The translations under genes and the position numbers were made by a program. DNA of 64,000 bases from Nocardia acididurans (GTDB lineage: Bacteria; Actinomycetota; Actinomycetes; Mycobacteriales; Mycobacteriaceae): assembly GCF_016741815.1 (NCBI RefSeq), contig NZ_JAERRJ010000011.1, forward strand, positions 124,001 to 188,000, in the 5' to 3' direction. The notes below the pieces were generated by a model. The model did not search any database. It saw nothing but the letters and a program-made list of their open reading frames with translations, and was not told the DNA's origin. Of the stretch, positions 8,341 through 17,609 are shown piece after piece (positions within the stretch are counted from its first letter, which is position 1; every line of letters begins with the position of its first letter).

Positions 8341-9354
8341 ATGTCGCGCTCGGCCTCGGACGGCGAGCCGGTCGGTGAGCGCGTCCGCAGACTCCGCAAA
8401 GATCGCGACCTCACCCAGCAGCAGCTGGCCGACCTGGTCGCGGTCTCGCGCAGCCTCGTGCAGCAGATCGAAAACGGCAAGCGGATACCGCCTCTCGCGC
8501 TGCGGGAACGACTCAGCGCCGCCCTCGGTGAGCAGTTGCTGACCGGTCAGGAGGCCGGTGACGTGGGCAGCGATCTGCGGATGCGCTTCAATATCCTGCT
8601 CGGCAAGGATCCGCAGACGGTCGAGCGCGTGCTCGACATCGCCCAGAGCCTGGTCGACGCGGCCTCGGCACGCGACACCGTGGAACCCCTGCGCGAGATC
8701 GCCGAACGGCAGCTCGAGCGCGCCGAGGAGGTGCTCACCCAGATCCCGTCGGGCAGCGCCCAGGTGTGGGAGTGGAACACTATCCACGACTGGCTCACCG
8801 TGCTGGGCCGGGCGCGGGATTCCGTGTGCGCCATCCACACCGCCGACCTGGGCACCATCAGCGGCGATGTCGGCGACGACTATCACGAGCGCATCCTGCA
8901 ACTGGCCGGTGACGCCGTCGAGGTGCGCCGACTCTATGTCATCGACAAGATCGACGATGTGTTCCCCTACGAGGACAAGCTCTGGCAGCAGGCGCGCACC
9001 GGGGTGGAGACCGTGCTCGTTCCGCGCGAGTTGGCCCCCAATGCGCAGAGCATGCTCGTCGTGGACGAGAGTTATGTCGCGACGGGCGAATACGCCTACT
9101 CCCGCCGGGAGCGGATCGTGACCAGATTCTCGTCGCTCAAGCACGACATCCAGTTCGCGATCCGACGATTCGAGCAACTTTACAAACTCAGGAGCGCCGG
9201 AATGGCCATCGCGGTCAACGACGTCATCGCGGATGCGAGCCTGACGCGGTATCACAGTCTCGCGCAGGACGACTGCCGGAACGGGTTCCGGGCCGCACTG
9301 CGGCAGGCATGGGCGCGGGCCGGGGAGTCGCCCGTCGAAGGCGCACGCCGGTGA
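8341..9354 (+). CDS. XRE-family regulator with large C-terminal sensor-like domain
   Basis: This 337-residue protein starts with a Cro/XRE helix-turn-helix (residues about 11-65: VGERVRRLRKDRDLTQQQLADLVAVSRSLVQQIENGKR). The remaining 270 residues include RRLYVIDKIDDVFPYED and VPRELAPNAQSMLVVDES...GEYAYSRRERIVTRFSSLKHD, a mixed fold I cannot name that faintly resembles phospholipase-D-like sensor domains. ATG 8341 has GAGGGGAGA upstream. Its stop overlaps the next gene by 4 bp (GTGA), so it is the first gene of a coupled operon and probably controls it. Confidence 0.75.
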   Translation: MSRSASDGEPVGERVRRLRKDRDLTQQQLADLVAVSRSLVQQIENGKRIPPLALRERLSAALGEQLLTGQEAGDVGSDLRMRFNILLGKDPQTVERVLDIAQSLVDAASARDTVEPLREIAERQLERAEEVLTQIPSGSAQVWEWNTIHDWLTVLGRARDSVCAIHTADLGTISGDVGDDYHERILQLAGDAVEVRRLYVIDKIDDVFPYEDKLWQQARTGVETVLVPRELAPNAQSMLVVDESYVATGEYAYSRRERIVTRFSSLKHDIQFAIRRFEQLYKLRSAGMAIAVNDVIADASLTRYHSLAQDDCRNGFRAALRQAWARAGESPVEGARR

Positions 9355-10775
9355 CCGACCGTTCGGGGCTGCTGAGCTTGCCGGACCCGGTAAGCCTGGC
9401 GAATCGCTCGGACGAGCGCAAGAAGTTCGCCCGCGGATTCCTCGGACCGGATCCGTGGTTCCCGGGCACGGCCGGTCGCGGGTATCAGGGTGTCATCGAC
9501 GCCTATCACGGTGAGACCGGATTGCCCATGGACGCGGCGGCGACCACCGCGCTGAACGCGGCCTGGCTCGAACTCACCGCGCGGACCCTGCCGGAGGAGT
9601 ATCGCGACGGCCGCCTGTACGACAAGCGGCAGCCGTTGATTCTGCGAACCCTCGCCGCGGACACGCTGTTTCGGCGAGTCGTCGATCCGGGGTGCGAGCT
9701 GCCCGGCGTGCCGCTCACGGTGGACGAGATCATCGTGTGCCCGTACTCCAGCACCGTGCTGCTGGAGGAGGCCGTCGCGACACTGGCCCGGCCGGGCGGG
9801 GTGCTGGTCTGCCCGGAGGGCTACTACAAGAGCGCCAGCGTGCACGTGGCCAAGTACGGGCTGCGCATGGTGTCCAGCCCCGCGACCGGCGACGACGAGT
9901 TCAAGATCGATCCCAAGGCGCTGGAGCTGTGCCTGGACGAATACGCGCGCCAGGGCACCCTGTGCGGGGTGATGCTGACCCTGCCGGGCAATCCGGTCGT
10001 CGGGGACTACACCGTGGGCGAGCTGACCGAGATCGGCCGGGTGCTGGTGCGGGCCGGGGTTCCGGTCATCTGCGATATGTCCTTCGATCTGCTGGTCGAG
10101 GGCCATGTGCCGATCGCGGCGATCACCGTGCCCACGGCCGACGGTCCGGTCCGGCTGCACGATCGGGTGCTCACCATCACCGGGAACTCCAAGGCGTACA
10201 ACGCATTCGGGCCGTGCAAGCTGGGCGCGGCGTGCAGCGGCGACGCCCGGTGGCTGGAGTCGGTCCGGGATCGGCTGCGGGTGGCGTTCCAACGGGAGAC
10301 GACGCATCTGGTGCGCGCGGTCCTCGAGCACACCTCCGAGGAATACCTGGCCGCCAACCGGAGGCTGCTGCGCGCGCGAGTGGTGCGGGCGGTCGAACTG
10401 CTGCACGGGGTCAACGCCCGCCACGGTGCGAATCTGCTTCGCCCGCTGGGCAGTTCGGACGGCATGTTCCTCACCGTCGACTTCGACGCCGACCTCCTGG
10501 CCGCGGCGGGTGTGCGCACCGGTTCCGAACTCGAGGACCTGCTGCTGACCGTGGCGGGCATCGACACCGTCGGACTCGATCGCACCGGATCCGCGCGCCT
10601 GGGCGTGCGATTCAATGTGGTCGCACCGCGTCTGGCCGCGGGCGCGGAACAACCACATCTGCTGGCGGAGCTCTTCGACCGCCTCGATCATCTGCTCGAC
10701 CGCTTGCGCGGCGGTATGACCTATCCGAATGCCCTGCTGGAGAGGGAGATTCCGGCCATGGCGGTGGCCTCGTGA
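9351..10775 (+). CDS. PLP-dependent aminotransferase (class I/II fold)
   Basis: The 474-residue enzyme has the aspartate-aminotransferase fold: a substrate-side motif GYQGVIDAYHGETGLPMD, CPYSSTVLLEEAVATLARPGG, TLPGNPVVGDYTV, the PLP-phosphate region PVICDMSFD, and Schiff-base Lys281 in ITGNSKAYNAFG. It differs from housekeeping transaminases, and the substrate cannot be read from sequence. The start is GTG 9351 inside the XRE stop (GTGA), and the next gene begins the same way, so all three are translationally coupled. The context suggests synthesis or rearrangement of an unusual amino acid. Confidence 0.8.
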   Translation: MTDRSGLLSLPDPVSLANRSDERKKFARGFLGPDPWFPGTAGRGYQGVIDAYHGETGLPMDAAATTALNAAWLELTARTLPEEYRDGRLYDKRQPLILRTLAADTLFRRVVDPGCELPGVPLTVDEIIVCPYSSTVLLEEAVATLARPGGVLVCPEGYYKSASVHVAKYGLRMVSSPATGDDEFKIDPKALELCLDEYARQGTLCGVMLTLPGNPVVGDYTVGELTEIGRVLVRAGVPVICDMSFDLLVEGHVPIAAITVPTADGPVRLHDRVLTITGNSKAYNAFGPCKLGAACSGDARWLESVRDRLRVAFQRETTHLVRAVLEHTSEEYLAANRRLLRARVVRAVELLHGVNARHGANLLRPLGSSDGMFLTVDFDADLLAAAGVRTGSELEDLLLTVAGIDTVGLDRTGSARLGVRFNVVAPRLAAGAEQPHLLAELFDRLDHLLDRLRGGMTYPNALLEREIPAMAVAS

Positions 10776-11713
10776 TCGTCGGCGTGCCCAGGGAGACGGC
10801 GGCGGGCGAACGCCGCGTCGCTCTCACGCCCGCCGACGCGGCCATGCTGTCGGCGCACGGCCTGCGGGTGGTCGTCGAGCAGACGGCGGGCCACCGAGCC
10901 GACTTCGCCGACGCCGCCTATCGGCGCGCGGGCGCGCGGGTGCTGCCCGACGCCGCGGCCGTCTTCGCGGCGTCGGCTGCGGTGGTGTGGGTGAAACCGC
11001 CTGTCTACGAACTGGATTCGATGCCGCTGCGCGATTCGGCGAGGCTGTTCGGCTTCCAGGATCCGGTGCAGCGGGCGGACCGGATCGAGCGCCTGCGGGC
11101 TCGTGGCGTCGAAACCATTGCGTTCGAACAGATTTCGCCGGGCACCTCGGACCCGCTGTCGGCCATGAGCCGGATCGCGGGCGAGGTCGCCTACGCGGAG
11201 GGCCGGGCGTTGCTCGCGGCGCGCGGCCGGATCCGTTCGCTGGTGCTGGGGTGCGGGCAGGCCGGGTTGGCGGCGGTGACGGCGGCCGTGGCGGCCGGGG
11301 ACGACCCGCCGCTCGTGGTCGGACGCAGGGCGGAGCGGGAGCGGGCCGCCACCGGATGCGGGGCGGCGGGGTATCTCGCGAATCCGGAGCCCCGGGCCTT
11401 GGCCGAGGTCATCGCCGGACTGCGTCCGCACCTGGTCATCTGTGCCGCCGGGCGCGGGGGCCGGGCTCCGGTGCTGTTGGACCGGGCCGGGCTCGGCGCG
11501 CTCGCCGCCGGTTCGGTGGTCGTGGACCTCACCGCCAAGGCGGGCGGCAATACCGTCGCCACCGTCGCGAACGCCACCGTGGTCGTGGGCGACGGGGTGA
11601 TCGTCACGCATCGGTCGAACTATCCCTCCGCGCGTCCGCACGCGGCCAGCCGGGCGTACGGGGCCGCGGCGGCCGGCGTCCTGTTGCGGACGCTGTCCAT
11701 GTCCGTTGCATAA
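10772..11713 (+). CDS. Compact PntA / alanine-dehydrogenase-like protein
   Basis: This 313-residue protein matches the AlaDH/PntA family: N-terminal IVGVPRETAAGERRVALTPADAAML; DPLSAMSRIAGEVAYAEG; NAD-binding VLGCGQAGLAAVTAA; GSVVVDLTAKAGGNT; and a C-terminal SNYPSARPHAASRAY corresponding to the transhydrogenase TNLPS...ASxLY segment. It is about 60 residues shorter than usual, with loops before and after the Rossmann strand missing. No PntB or membrane subunit lies nearby, so proton-pumping transhydrogenation is unlikely. A soluble amino/imino acid dehydrogenase working with the upstream aminotransferase is more plausible. GTG 10772 overlaps the previous stop by 4 bp. Confidence 0.7.
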   Translation: MIVGVPRETAAGERRVALTPADAAMLSAHGLRVVVEQTAGHRADFADAAYRRAGARVLPDAAAVFAASAAVVWVKPPVYELDSMPLRDSARLFGFQDPVQRADRIERLRARGVETIAFEQISPGTSDPLSAMSRIAGEVAYAEGRALLAARGRIRSLVLGCGQAGLAAVTAAVAAGDDPPLVVGRRAERERAATGCGAAGYLANPEPRALAEVIAGLRPHLVICAAGRGGRAPVLLDRAGLGALAAGSVVVDLTAKAGGNTVATVANATVVVGDGVIVTHRSNYPSARPHAASRAYGAAAAGVLLRTLSMSVA

Positions 11714-11765
11714 AGGATCGCTGAAGATTCGCTGATTTCTTGGTGCGAGGTGGTTCGATGGGGCT

Positions 11766-13115
11766 ATGTCTCTGCGCCAGGATCTGCGTGGCACTGTCGA
11801 TGGGCTGCTACCCGAGCTGAAAGCACTGCTCGAGCAGCTGGTTTCCATACCCTCGATCGCCTTCCCGGATTATCCGAGGGAGCATGTGCAGCGGGCGCAC
11901 GATCTTGTTGCTGATGAGTTGCGCAAATCCGGCGTAGCCGACCTTCAGGTTTTGACCCTGCCGGAGACCGCGCCGGTGATCTACGGCCGGATCCCGGCTC
12001 CGGAGGGCGCGCCCACCGTGCTGCTGTACGGGCACTACGACGTGCAGCCGTCGGGGGACGAAAGTCTGTGGAACACACCGCCGTTCACGCCCACGGAGCA
12101 GGACGGCGCGATCTACGGGCGCGGCGCGGCGGACTGCAAGGCCAATGTGGTCGCCCATATCGGGGCGCTGCGGGCCTACGGCGGGAAGCCGCCGGTCGGG
12201 GTGACCATCGTGATCGAGGGGCAGGAGGAATACGGCTCGGCCTTCGACGACTATCCGGCCGAGCATCCGGACCTGTTCCAGGCCGACGCGCTGCTCATCT
12301 GCGACGCGGGCAATATCCGGGCGGGCACGCCCACACTGGTGACCGCCCTGCGCGGGGTGGCGGATGTGTTCGTGGAGGTGCGGACGCTGGCCGCGCCGGT
12401 GCACTCGGGGCAGTTCGGCGGCGCGGCCCCCGACGCGCTGCTGGCGCTGATGGCGGGGCTGGCCACCCTGCACGATGCCAAAGGCGATGTGGCGGTGCGG
12501 GGATTGCGCCGGGACAAATGGGCGGGGGCGAACTACACCGACGCCGAGTTCGCCGAAATCACGGGGATGGCACCGGGAATGCCGCTGCTGGGCAGCGGGC
12601 CGATCGGGGAGCGCATCTGGTACGGGCCCGCGATCACGATCATCGGGCTGGACGCCCCGCCGGTGAAAACCGCTGCCTCCGCGGTGGTTCCGTACGCGCG
12701 GGCCTATCTGAACGTGCGGGTGCATCCCGAGCAGGATCCGGCGCAGGGGCAGCAGGCGGTGATCGAGCACCTGCGCAAGGTGCGGCCCTTCGGTATCGAG
12801 CTGACCGTCACCGGCGGCGATGTCGGGTCCGGATTCGCCGCCGGCACAAGCGGTCCCGCCTACGCCGCCATGCGCGAGGCCATGGCCAAGGCCTGGGGTG
12901 CGGATGTGGTGGATTCCGCCATGGGCGGCTCCATCCCGCTGACCAACGCCATGGCACAGGCCAATCCGGGCGCGGAGGTGCTCATGCTCGGCGCGGAGGA
13001 CGGCAAGGCCAATATCCACGGCTACAACGAGCGCGTGCTGGTGAGCGAACTCGCCGCCACCGCGCTCGCCGAGGCCGAATTCTTCCAACTCTTCGCGGAC
13101 AGGATGCGCAGTTGA
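11766..13115 (+). CDS. M20 family metallopeptidase (dipeptidase)
   Basis: The 449-residue enzyme has the M20 metal-site motifs: His90 in YGHYDVQP, Asp in GRGAADCKAN, the EGQEEYGS acidic pair, the CDAG region and a C-terminal His in NIHGYNE. The lid region contains HSGQFGGAAPD, as in the CNDP-like dipeptidases. It is cytoplasmic with no signal. It starts 52 nt after the PntA-like gene and its stop overlaps the permease start (TTGA). Peptidase and permease probably act together on a small peptide or acylated amino acid. Confidence 0.9.
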   Translation: MSLRQDLRGTVDGLLPELKALLEQLVSIPSIAFPDYPREHVQRAHDLVADELRKSGVADLQVLTLPETAPVIYGRIPAPEGAPTVLLYGHYDVQPSGDESLWNTPPFTPTEQDGAIYGRGAADCKANVVAHIGALRAYGGKPPVGVTIVIEGQEEYGSAFDDYPAEHPDLFQADALLICDAGNIRAGTPTLVTALRGVADVFVEVRTLAAPVHSGQFGGAAPDALLALMAGLATLHDAKGDVAVRGLRRDKWAGANYTDAEFAEITGMAPGMPLLGSGPIGERIWYGPAITIIGLDAPPVKTAASAVVPYARAYLNVRVHPEQDPAQGQQAVIEHLRKVRPFGIELTVTGGDVGSGFAAGTSGPAYAAMREAMAKAWGADVVDSAMGGSIPLTNAMAQANPGAEVLMLGAEDGKANIHGYNERVLVSELAATALAEAEFFQLFADRMRS

Positions 13116-14644
13116 GCGACGCCAAGGCAGCGGAACCCACGCAGGCGCCGAAAACCGAATCGACGAAACCCGAACGGAAATGGTCGTTTCCGTCCACCTA
13201 CACGATCCTGTTCGGGGTCACGCTGCTGGTGTGGCTGGCCGCCTTCGTGATTCCGCCGGGCCGCTACGACACCGATGCGGACGGGCGGCCCATCGCGGGG
13301 ACCTATCACCGGCTGGTGGAGACCCAGAGCTTCGGCGAGCGGCTGCGGGATCTGTTCCTGGCCCCGGTCAACGGCCTCTACGGCATCCAGGATGACAAGG
13401 GGCGGGTAGGACCGGATCTGTCCGGCGAATTGTACGGCGCGGCAGCGGTTTTCCTGTTCGTGCTGGCGGTGGGCGCGTTCATCACCGTCGCCTTCGCCAC
13501 GGGTGCGCTCGACAGCGGCATCGGCCGGCTGGCCTATCGGCTGCGCAATCGGTCGGCACTGCTGATCGTCGGCATCATGGTGGTGTTCGCGACGGCCGGC
13601 ACGATCGAGGGCTTCGCGGAGGAGACCCTCGGCTTCTACGCCCTGCTGGTCCCGCTGACCCTGGCGCTCGGCTACGACCGGATGACGGCGGTGGGCACCA
13701 TCATCCTGGGCGCGGGCGTGGGCGTCATGTGCGCCACCGTGGACCCGTTCGCCACCGGCACCGCCTCCTCGGCGGCGGGCATACCCATCGGCGACGGCAT
13801 CGTGCTGCGCGTGGCCATGCTCATCGTCTGCACGGCGGTCACGGTCGCCTATGTGCTCTGGTACGCCCGCCGCGTCAAAGCCGACCCGGACCGCTCGCTG
13901 TCCGGCTGGCAGCCCGGTGACCGCGACGTGAAAGCCGAAGACCACGAACCGGATCCGCTCACCCGCCGCCAATCCCTGGTGCTGTGGCTGGTCGGCGCGA
14001 CCTTCGCCTTCATGATCTTCGCCATCATCCCGTGGTCCGAGGTCCTCGAGGGCCCCGAGGCGCGGCCCTACACCTGGGAGCTGGGCTGGTACTTCCCGGA
14101 ACTCACCGCCCTGTTCCTGTTCGGCGCGGTGTTCATCGGCCTGGTCGGCGGACTCGGTGAAGGCCGCATGTCCGAGGCCATCGGCAAGGGCTTCGGTGAT
14201 TTCGTGGGCGCGGGCTTCGTCATCGTGCTGGCCCGCGGCGTCACCGTCATCATGAACAACACCGACATCACCAGCACGGTGCTGCACGCCCTGGAGGGTC
14301 TGGTCACCGGCACCTCCTCGGCCGGTTTCGCCATCGCCGTCTACCTGGTGAACATCCCCCTCGCCTTCCTCATCCCGTCCACCTCCGGCCACGCCACCCT
14401 CGCCATGCCGATCATGGCCCCCCTCGCCGATTTCGCGAATGTGCCCCGCTCCCTGGTGGTTACGGCCTGGCAGTCCGCCTCCGGCTGGGCGAACCTGGTC
14501 ACCCCTACCACCGCCGTGGTCACCGGCGGCATCGCCCTGGCCAAGGTGCGCTACGACCGCTACGTCCGCTTCGTCGCCCCGCTCATGGGCATGCTGCTCG
14601 TGCTCACCTGCGCCTTCGTCGCGGTCGGCGCGTGGCTGGGCTGA
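13112..14644 (+). CDS. YfcC/DcuC-family membrane permease
   Basis: This 510-residue membrane protein has about 11-12 hydrophobic segments and a short charged N-terminal tail. Family features include PSTYTILFGVTLLVWLAAFVIPPGRYD near the N-terminus, TIEGFAEETLGFYALLVPL, ATVDPFATGTASSAAGIPIGDG, and late NIPLAFLIPSTSGHATLAMPIMAPLAD and NLVTPTTAVVTGGIALAKV. Members carry C4-dicarboxylates, amino acids or peptides such as acyl-dipeptides. The start is TTG 13112 within the peptidase stop codon, so the pair is translationally coupled. It ends flush against the convergent DUF3558 gene. Confidence 0.85.
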   Translation: MSDAKAAEPTQAPKTESTKPERKWSFPSTYTILFGVTLLVWLAAFVIPPGRYDTDADGRPIAGTYHRLVETQSFGERLRDLFLAPVNGLYGIQDDKGRVGPDLSGELYGAAAVFLFVLAVGAFITVAFATGALDSGIGRLAYRLRNRSALLIVGIMVVFATAGTIEGFAEETLGFYALLVPLTLALGYDRMTAVGTIILGAGVGVMCATVDPFATGTASSAAGIPIGDGIVLRVAMLIVCTAVTVAYVLWYARRVKADPDRSLSGWQPGDRDVKAEDHEPDPLTRRQSLVLWLVGATFAFMIFAIIPWSEVLEGPEARPYTWELGWYFPELTALFLFGAVFIGLVGGLGEGRMSEAIGKGFGDFVGAGFVIVLARGVTVIMNNTDITSTVLHALEGLVTGTSSAGFAIAVYLVNIPLAFLIPSTSGHATLAMPIMAPLADFANVPRSLVVTAWQSASGWANLVTPTTAVVTGGIALAKVRYDRYVRFVAPLMGMLLVLTCAFVAVGAWLG

Positions 14645-15160
14645 TCAGACGGTGCGTTCCAGGGTGAATTCCATGAGGGTGCGGGCGGTTTCGCAGGGAT
14701 CGGCGGTGCCCTGGACCCACCAGGTGATGGCGCCGTCCCAGGCGGCGGCGACACCGCAGGCGGGTGGGGTGCCGGGGCGGCGCTGGGAGAAGGCCGTCGC
14801 CCCCTGCACCGTCATGGGGGTGAGTTCGTAGCCGAGTTCGCGGGCGGTTTGTTGTTCGTGGCCGAGGGAGCCGTTCTCGAACCAGGCGAAGGTGACGTCG
14901 ACCATGCCGCCGGTGGCGGGAACCTTCCACATGCACACCGCCCCATGGAAATACGATTCCGGGTAGCCGTCGCCGCCTACCGCCTCCTTGATCTGGGTTT
15001 CGGTGACGGTTTCGCATTCGCGCAGCAGTCGGTCGAATTGCGCTGCCGCGGAGGGCGATACGTTCGTGCCGTCGGAGGCGTCCGGGAGCTTCGCGGAGCA
15101 GCCGCCGATGAGGGCGCTCGCCGCGAGGAGGGCGGCGAGGCCGAGCGGACGGGCCCTCAT
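14645..15160 (-). CDS. DUF3558 lipoprotein (second of tandem pair)
   Basis: The 171-residue precursor has signal peptide and lipobox LIGGC. The conserved DUF3558 pattern is present: LLRECETVTETQIKEAVGG, VCMWKV, and late ACGVA...DPCETARTLMEFTLERTV. The family consists of Mycobacteriales cell-surface lipoproteins without a proven biochemical role. ATG 15160 overlaps the upstream paralogue's stop (ATGA). Confidence 0.85.
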   Translation of the reverse strand: MRARPLGLAALLAASALIGGCSAKLPDASDGTNVSPSAAAQFDRLLRECETVTETQIKEAVGGDGYPESYFHGAVCMWKVPATGGMVDVTFAWFENGSLGHEQQTARELGYELTPMTVQGATAFSQRRPGTPPACGVAAAWDGAITWWVQGTADPCETARTLMEFTLERTV

Positions 15161-15663
15161 CCGCGGGACCGTTCGAGGGTGAGGCCGGCCAGGGTACGCA
15201 GGGCGTCACAGGGTTCCGCGCCCGGACCGGCGATCAGCCAGTGGAAGAAGTCCGCGCCGTCCTGCACCGCGCCCTGACAGAGCTGGGTGTCGTTGGCGGT
15301 GAAGCCGGGGTGGCCGTCGATCTCGAGGTCGCCCATATCCTTGCCGGACACCTTGGCCACGGTGCGTTCGCGTTCGATCGGGCTGCCGCGGTACCAGGTG
15401 AACATGACCCGCAGTTCGCCGCTCTGCGATTCCCACCGGCATTTGATTCCGTTGCGCGCGTAGGCGACCAGGTTCGGGAAGCCGGTGATCTGCCGGACCT
15501 CGTCGTCGGTGAGGCCGCCGCATTCGCCGAGGAACGCGCCGGACGCGGCGGGCGCGGAGCGGGTGGTGGTGGCCTCGCCCGCTCCGTCGTCACCGGAGCA
15601 GGCGGTCGCCAGCAGGGCGGCGACGAGCGTCAGCCCGGCCGCATGCACGATCCTCTTCACCAA
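15157..15663 (-). CDS. DUF3558 lipoprotein (first of tandem pair)
   Basis: The 168-residue precursor has signal peptide and lipobox LLATAC, a low-complexity linker, then the DUF3558 core: CGGLTDDEVRQITGFPN, IKCRWESQSGELRVMFTWYRGSPIERER and EPCDALRTLAGLTLERSRG. It shares layout and C-terminal pattern with the downstream gene, suggesting tandem duplication. Both form one coupled unit. Confidence 0.85.
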   Translation of the reverse strand: MVKRIVHAAGLTLVAALLATACSGDDGAGEATTTRSAPAASGAFLGECGGLTDDEVRQITGFPNLVAYARNGIKCRWESQSGELRVMFTWYRGSPIERERTVAKVSGKDMGDLEIDGHPGFTANDTQLCQGAVQDGADFFHWLIAGPGAEPCDALRTLAGLTLERSRG

Positions 15664-15741
15664 CGATCCCCCCGTTTCGGGCTCGAATCGGTTGTGCCGC
15701 AGAATTCCCCCAGATTCTACGGTGCGAGCCCGGTGTCGCGG

Positions 15742-16734
15742 TCAGCGGAGGGCGGGGATGACCTCGCGTTCGAACAATTCGATGCCGGAGGTGTCGTACG
15801 CGGATTCGGGGAAGTTGAAGATGCCGTAGCCGAGCCCCAGATCGCGCAGGCGGGTGAGGTTTTCGAGCACCTGCGCGGGGGTGCCCACCGCCGGGCTGGA
15901 GCGGAACAGATCCTTCACATGGGTTGCGGCGGCCTCCGCGCCGAGGTAGGGGGTCAGGCGCTGCTCGAGGGCGGTCAGCCGGTCCTCCAGGTCGGCCGCA
16001 CCGGCGCCGATCACGGTATTGAAGTTGGCGGAGCGGGTGATCGCGTCGAAATCCGTTCCGGCATCGGCGCAGTGGGCGCGCAGCAGCTCGGACTTGCGGG
16101 CGAACTCCTCGGGGTCGGGGGAGAAGTTGGTGTACTGCGCGTACTTCGCGGCGATGCGCAGCGTCACCTTCTCGCCGCCGCCCGCGACCCAGATCGGAAT
16201 TCCGCCCTCCTGCAGCGGAAGTGGGCGCACGATCGCGCCGTCCACCTGATAGTGCTTGCCGTCCAGGGTGGCTGTGCCGGTGGTCCACGCCTGTTTGAAG
16301 ATCTGCACGCCCTCGTCGAGGCGGGCCAGGCGTTCACCGGCGCGCGGGAAACCGTAACCGTAGGCGCGCCATTCGTGCTCGTACCAGCCCGCGCCGATGC
16401 CCATCTCGACGCGGCCGCCGGAGATGAGGTCCACGGTGGCGGCGACCTTGGCCAGGTAGGCGGGGTTGCGGTAGCTGATGGCGGTGCACATCTGGCCGAG
16501 GCGGATGCGCGAGGTGGTCGCGGCGAAGGCGGACATCAGGGTCCACGCCTCGTGGGTGGCTTCGTCGGTGGGGATGGGGACGGTGTGGAAGTGGTCGTAG
16601 ACCCACAGCGATTCCCATGCCGCGTCGGCGTCGGCGCGCTGGGCCAGGTCGCGCATCACGCCCCACTGTGCCGCCGGGTCGATGCCGACCAGGTCCAGAC
16701 GCCAGCCCTGGGGGATGAAGATGCCGAAACGCAC
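15742..16734 (-). CDS. LLM-class (probably F420-dependent) oxidoreductase
   Basis: This 330-residue TIM-barrel protein of the luciferase-like monooxygenase family begins RFGIFIPQGW. It has SLWVYDHFHTVP, SRIRLGQMCTAISYRNPAYLAKVAATVDLISGGRVEMGIGAGWYEHEW and GIPIWVAGGGEKVTLRIAAKYA, which are features of the F420-using branch. GTG 16734 is chosen over GTG 16737 because AAGGAG sits at 6 rather than 3 nt. It is divergent from the dienelactone hydrolase-like gene. The substrate is unknown. Confidence 0.88.
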   Translation of the reverse strand: MRFGIFIPQGWRLDLVGIDPAAQWGVMRDLAQRADADAAWESLWVYDHFHTVPIPTDEATHEAWTLMSAFAATTSRIRLGQMCTAISYRNPAYLAKVAATVDLISGGRVEMGIGAGWYEHEWRAYGYGFPRAGERLARLDEGVQIFKQAWTTGTATLDGKHYQVDGAIVRPLPLQEGGIPIWVAGGGEKVTLRIAAKYAQYTNFSPDPEEFARKSELLRAHCADAGTDFDAITRSANFNTVIGAGAADLEDRLTALEQRLTPYLGAEAAATHVKDLFRSSPAVGTPAQVLENLTRLRDLGLGYGIFNFPESAYDTSGIELFEREVIPALR

Positions 16735-16919
16735 CACTGTCTCCTTCGGTTCGAGGAACGATCCGCAAGCACTGTCGTCGGCCTGCGCGGCGGTGGCAAC
16801 CTTTGTGCGCCCGGCGCGTCGAATTCCGGTCCGGCGCGGCCTGACTGATTGTCTGAGACGGGCTACCATAATTCCAGCAGCGGTGGGGCTGCGTCTCGGA
16901 CGAACGGGAACGCTCAACG

Positions 16920-17609
16920 ATGAGCACGATCGAACTGACCGCGCCCGACGGGGCGATCGACGCCTTCGAGGAAACCCCGCGAGGGGATGGACCGTGGCCG
17001 GGGGTGATCGTCCTGCACGACATCACCGGTGTCGGAGCCGATACCCGGCGGGTCGCCCGCAAGATCGCGGATCGGGGCTATCTCGCACTCGCGCCGGATC
17101 TGTTCTCCCGCGGCCGGGTCCGCTGTGTGCCGACCGTCCTGCGGGATGTCATGGCGAACCGGGCAGGGGTCACCACCCGCGATATTCACGCGGCGCGCGA
17201 ATATCTGGCGGCGGACGAGCGCTGCACCGGCAAGGTCGCGGTGGTCGGCTTCTGCCTCGGTGGCGGTTTCGCACTGCTGGTAGCGCCCCAGGGGTTCGAC
17301 GCGGCGGCGCCGTTCTATCCCTCGGGGCGCGGGAATTACGAGCAGATTCTGCGCGGCGCGTGCCCGGTGGTGGCCAGTTACGGTGCGCTCGATCCGATCA
17401 ATGTCGGGCGCGGCCCGAAACTCGAACGGGTGCTGAACGGGTACGGGATCGACAATGACGTGAAGGTCTATCCGGGTGTCACGCACGGCTTCGCCAATGT
17501 GCTTCCCGGCGACTCGGTGATCAAGGTGACCGGTCTGGGCTACAGCGAGGATGCGGCGCAGGACGCCTGGTCACGCATCTTCGCGTTCTTCGACCGCCAC
17601 CTGAGGTGA
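16920..17609 (+). CDS. Dienelactone hydrolase family protein
   Basis: The 229-residue alpha/beta hydrolase has the dienelactone-hydrolase triad: nucleophile Cys112 in VVGFCLGGGF, Asp in SYGALDPIN and His in PGVTHGFAN. The N-terminal strand IELTAPDGAIDAFEETP and PGVIVLHDITGVG also fit. It may hydrolyse a lactone or ester in aromatic breakdown. A TACCATAAT element near 16864 could be its -10 region. It overlaps the convergent MFS gene by 39 bp. Confidence 0.87.
   Translation: MSTIELTAPDGAIDAFEETPRGDGPWPGVIVLHDITGVGADTRRVARKIADRGYLALAPDLFSRGRVRCVPTVLRDVMANRAGVTTRDIHAAREYLAADERCTGKVAVVGFCLGGGFALLVAPQGFDAAAPFYPSGRGNYEQILRGACPVVASYGALDPINVGRGPKLERVLNGYGIDNDVKVYPGVTHGFANVLPGDSVIKVTGLGYSEDAAQDAWSRIFAFFDRHLR

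Noticed and set aside
7940..8542. Possible 200-codon protein across the AT-rich gap
   Set aside because: No family resemblance, no coherent codon pattern and no suitable ribosome site; it also runs out of frame into the XRE gene.
10772..11713. Bona fide alanine dehydrogenase
   Set aside because: It is about 60 residues too short, and its C-terminal motif is that of transhydrogenase alpha subunits rather than Ald.
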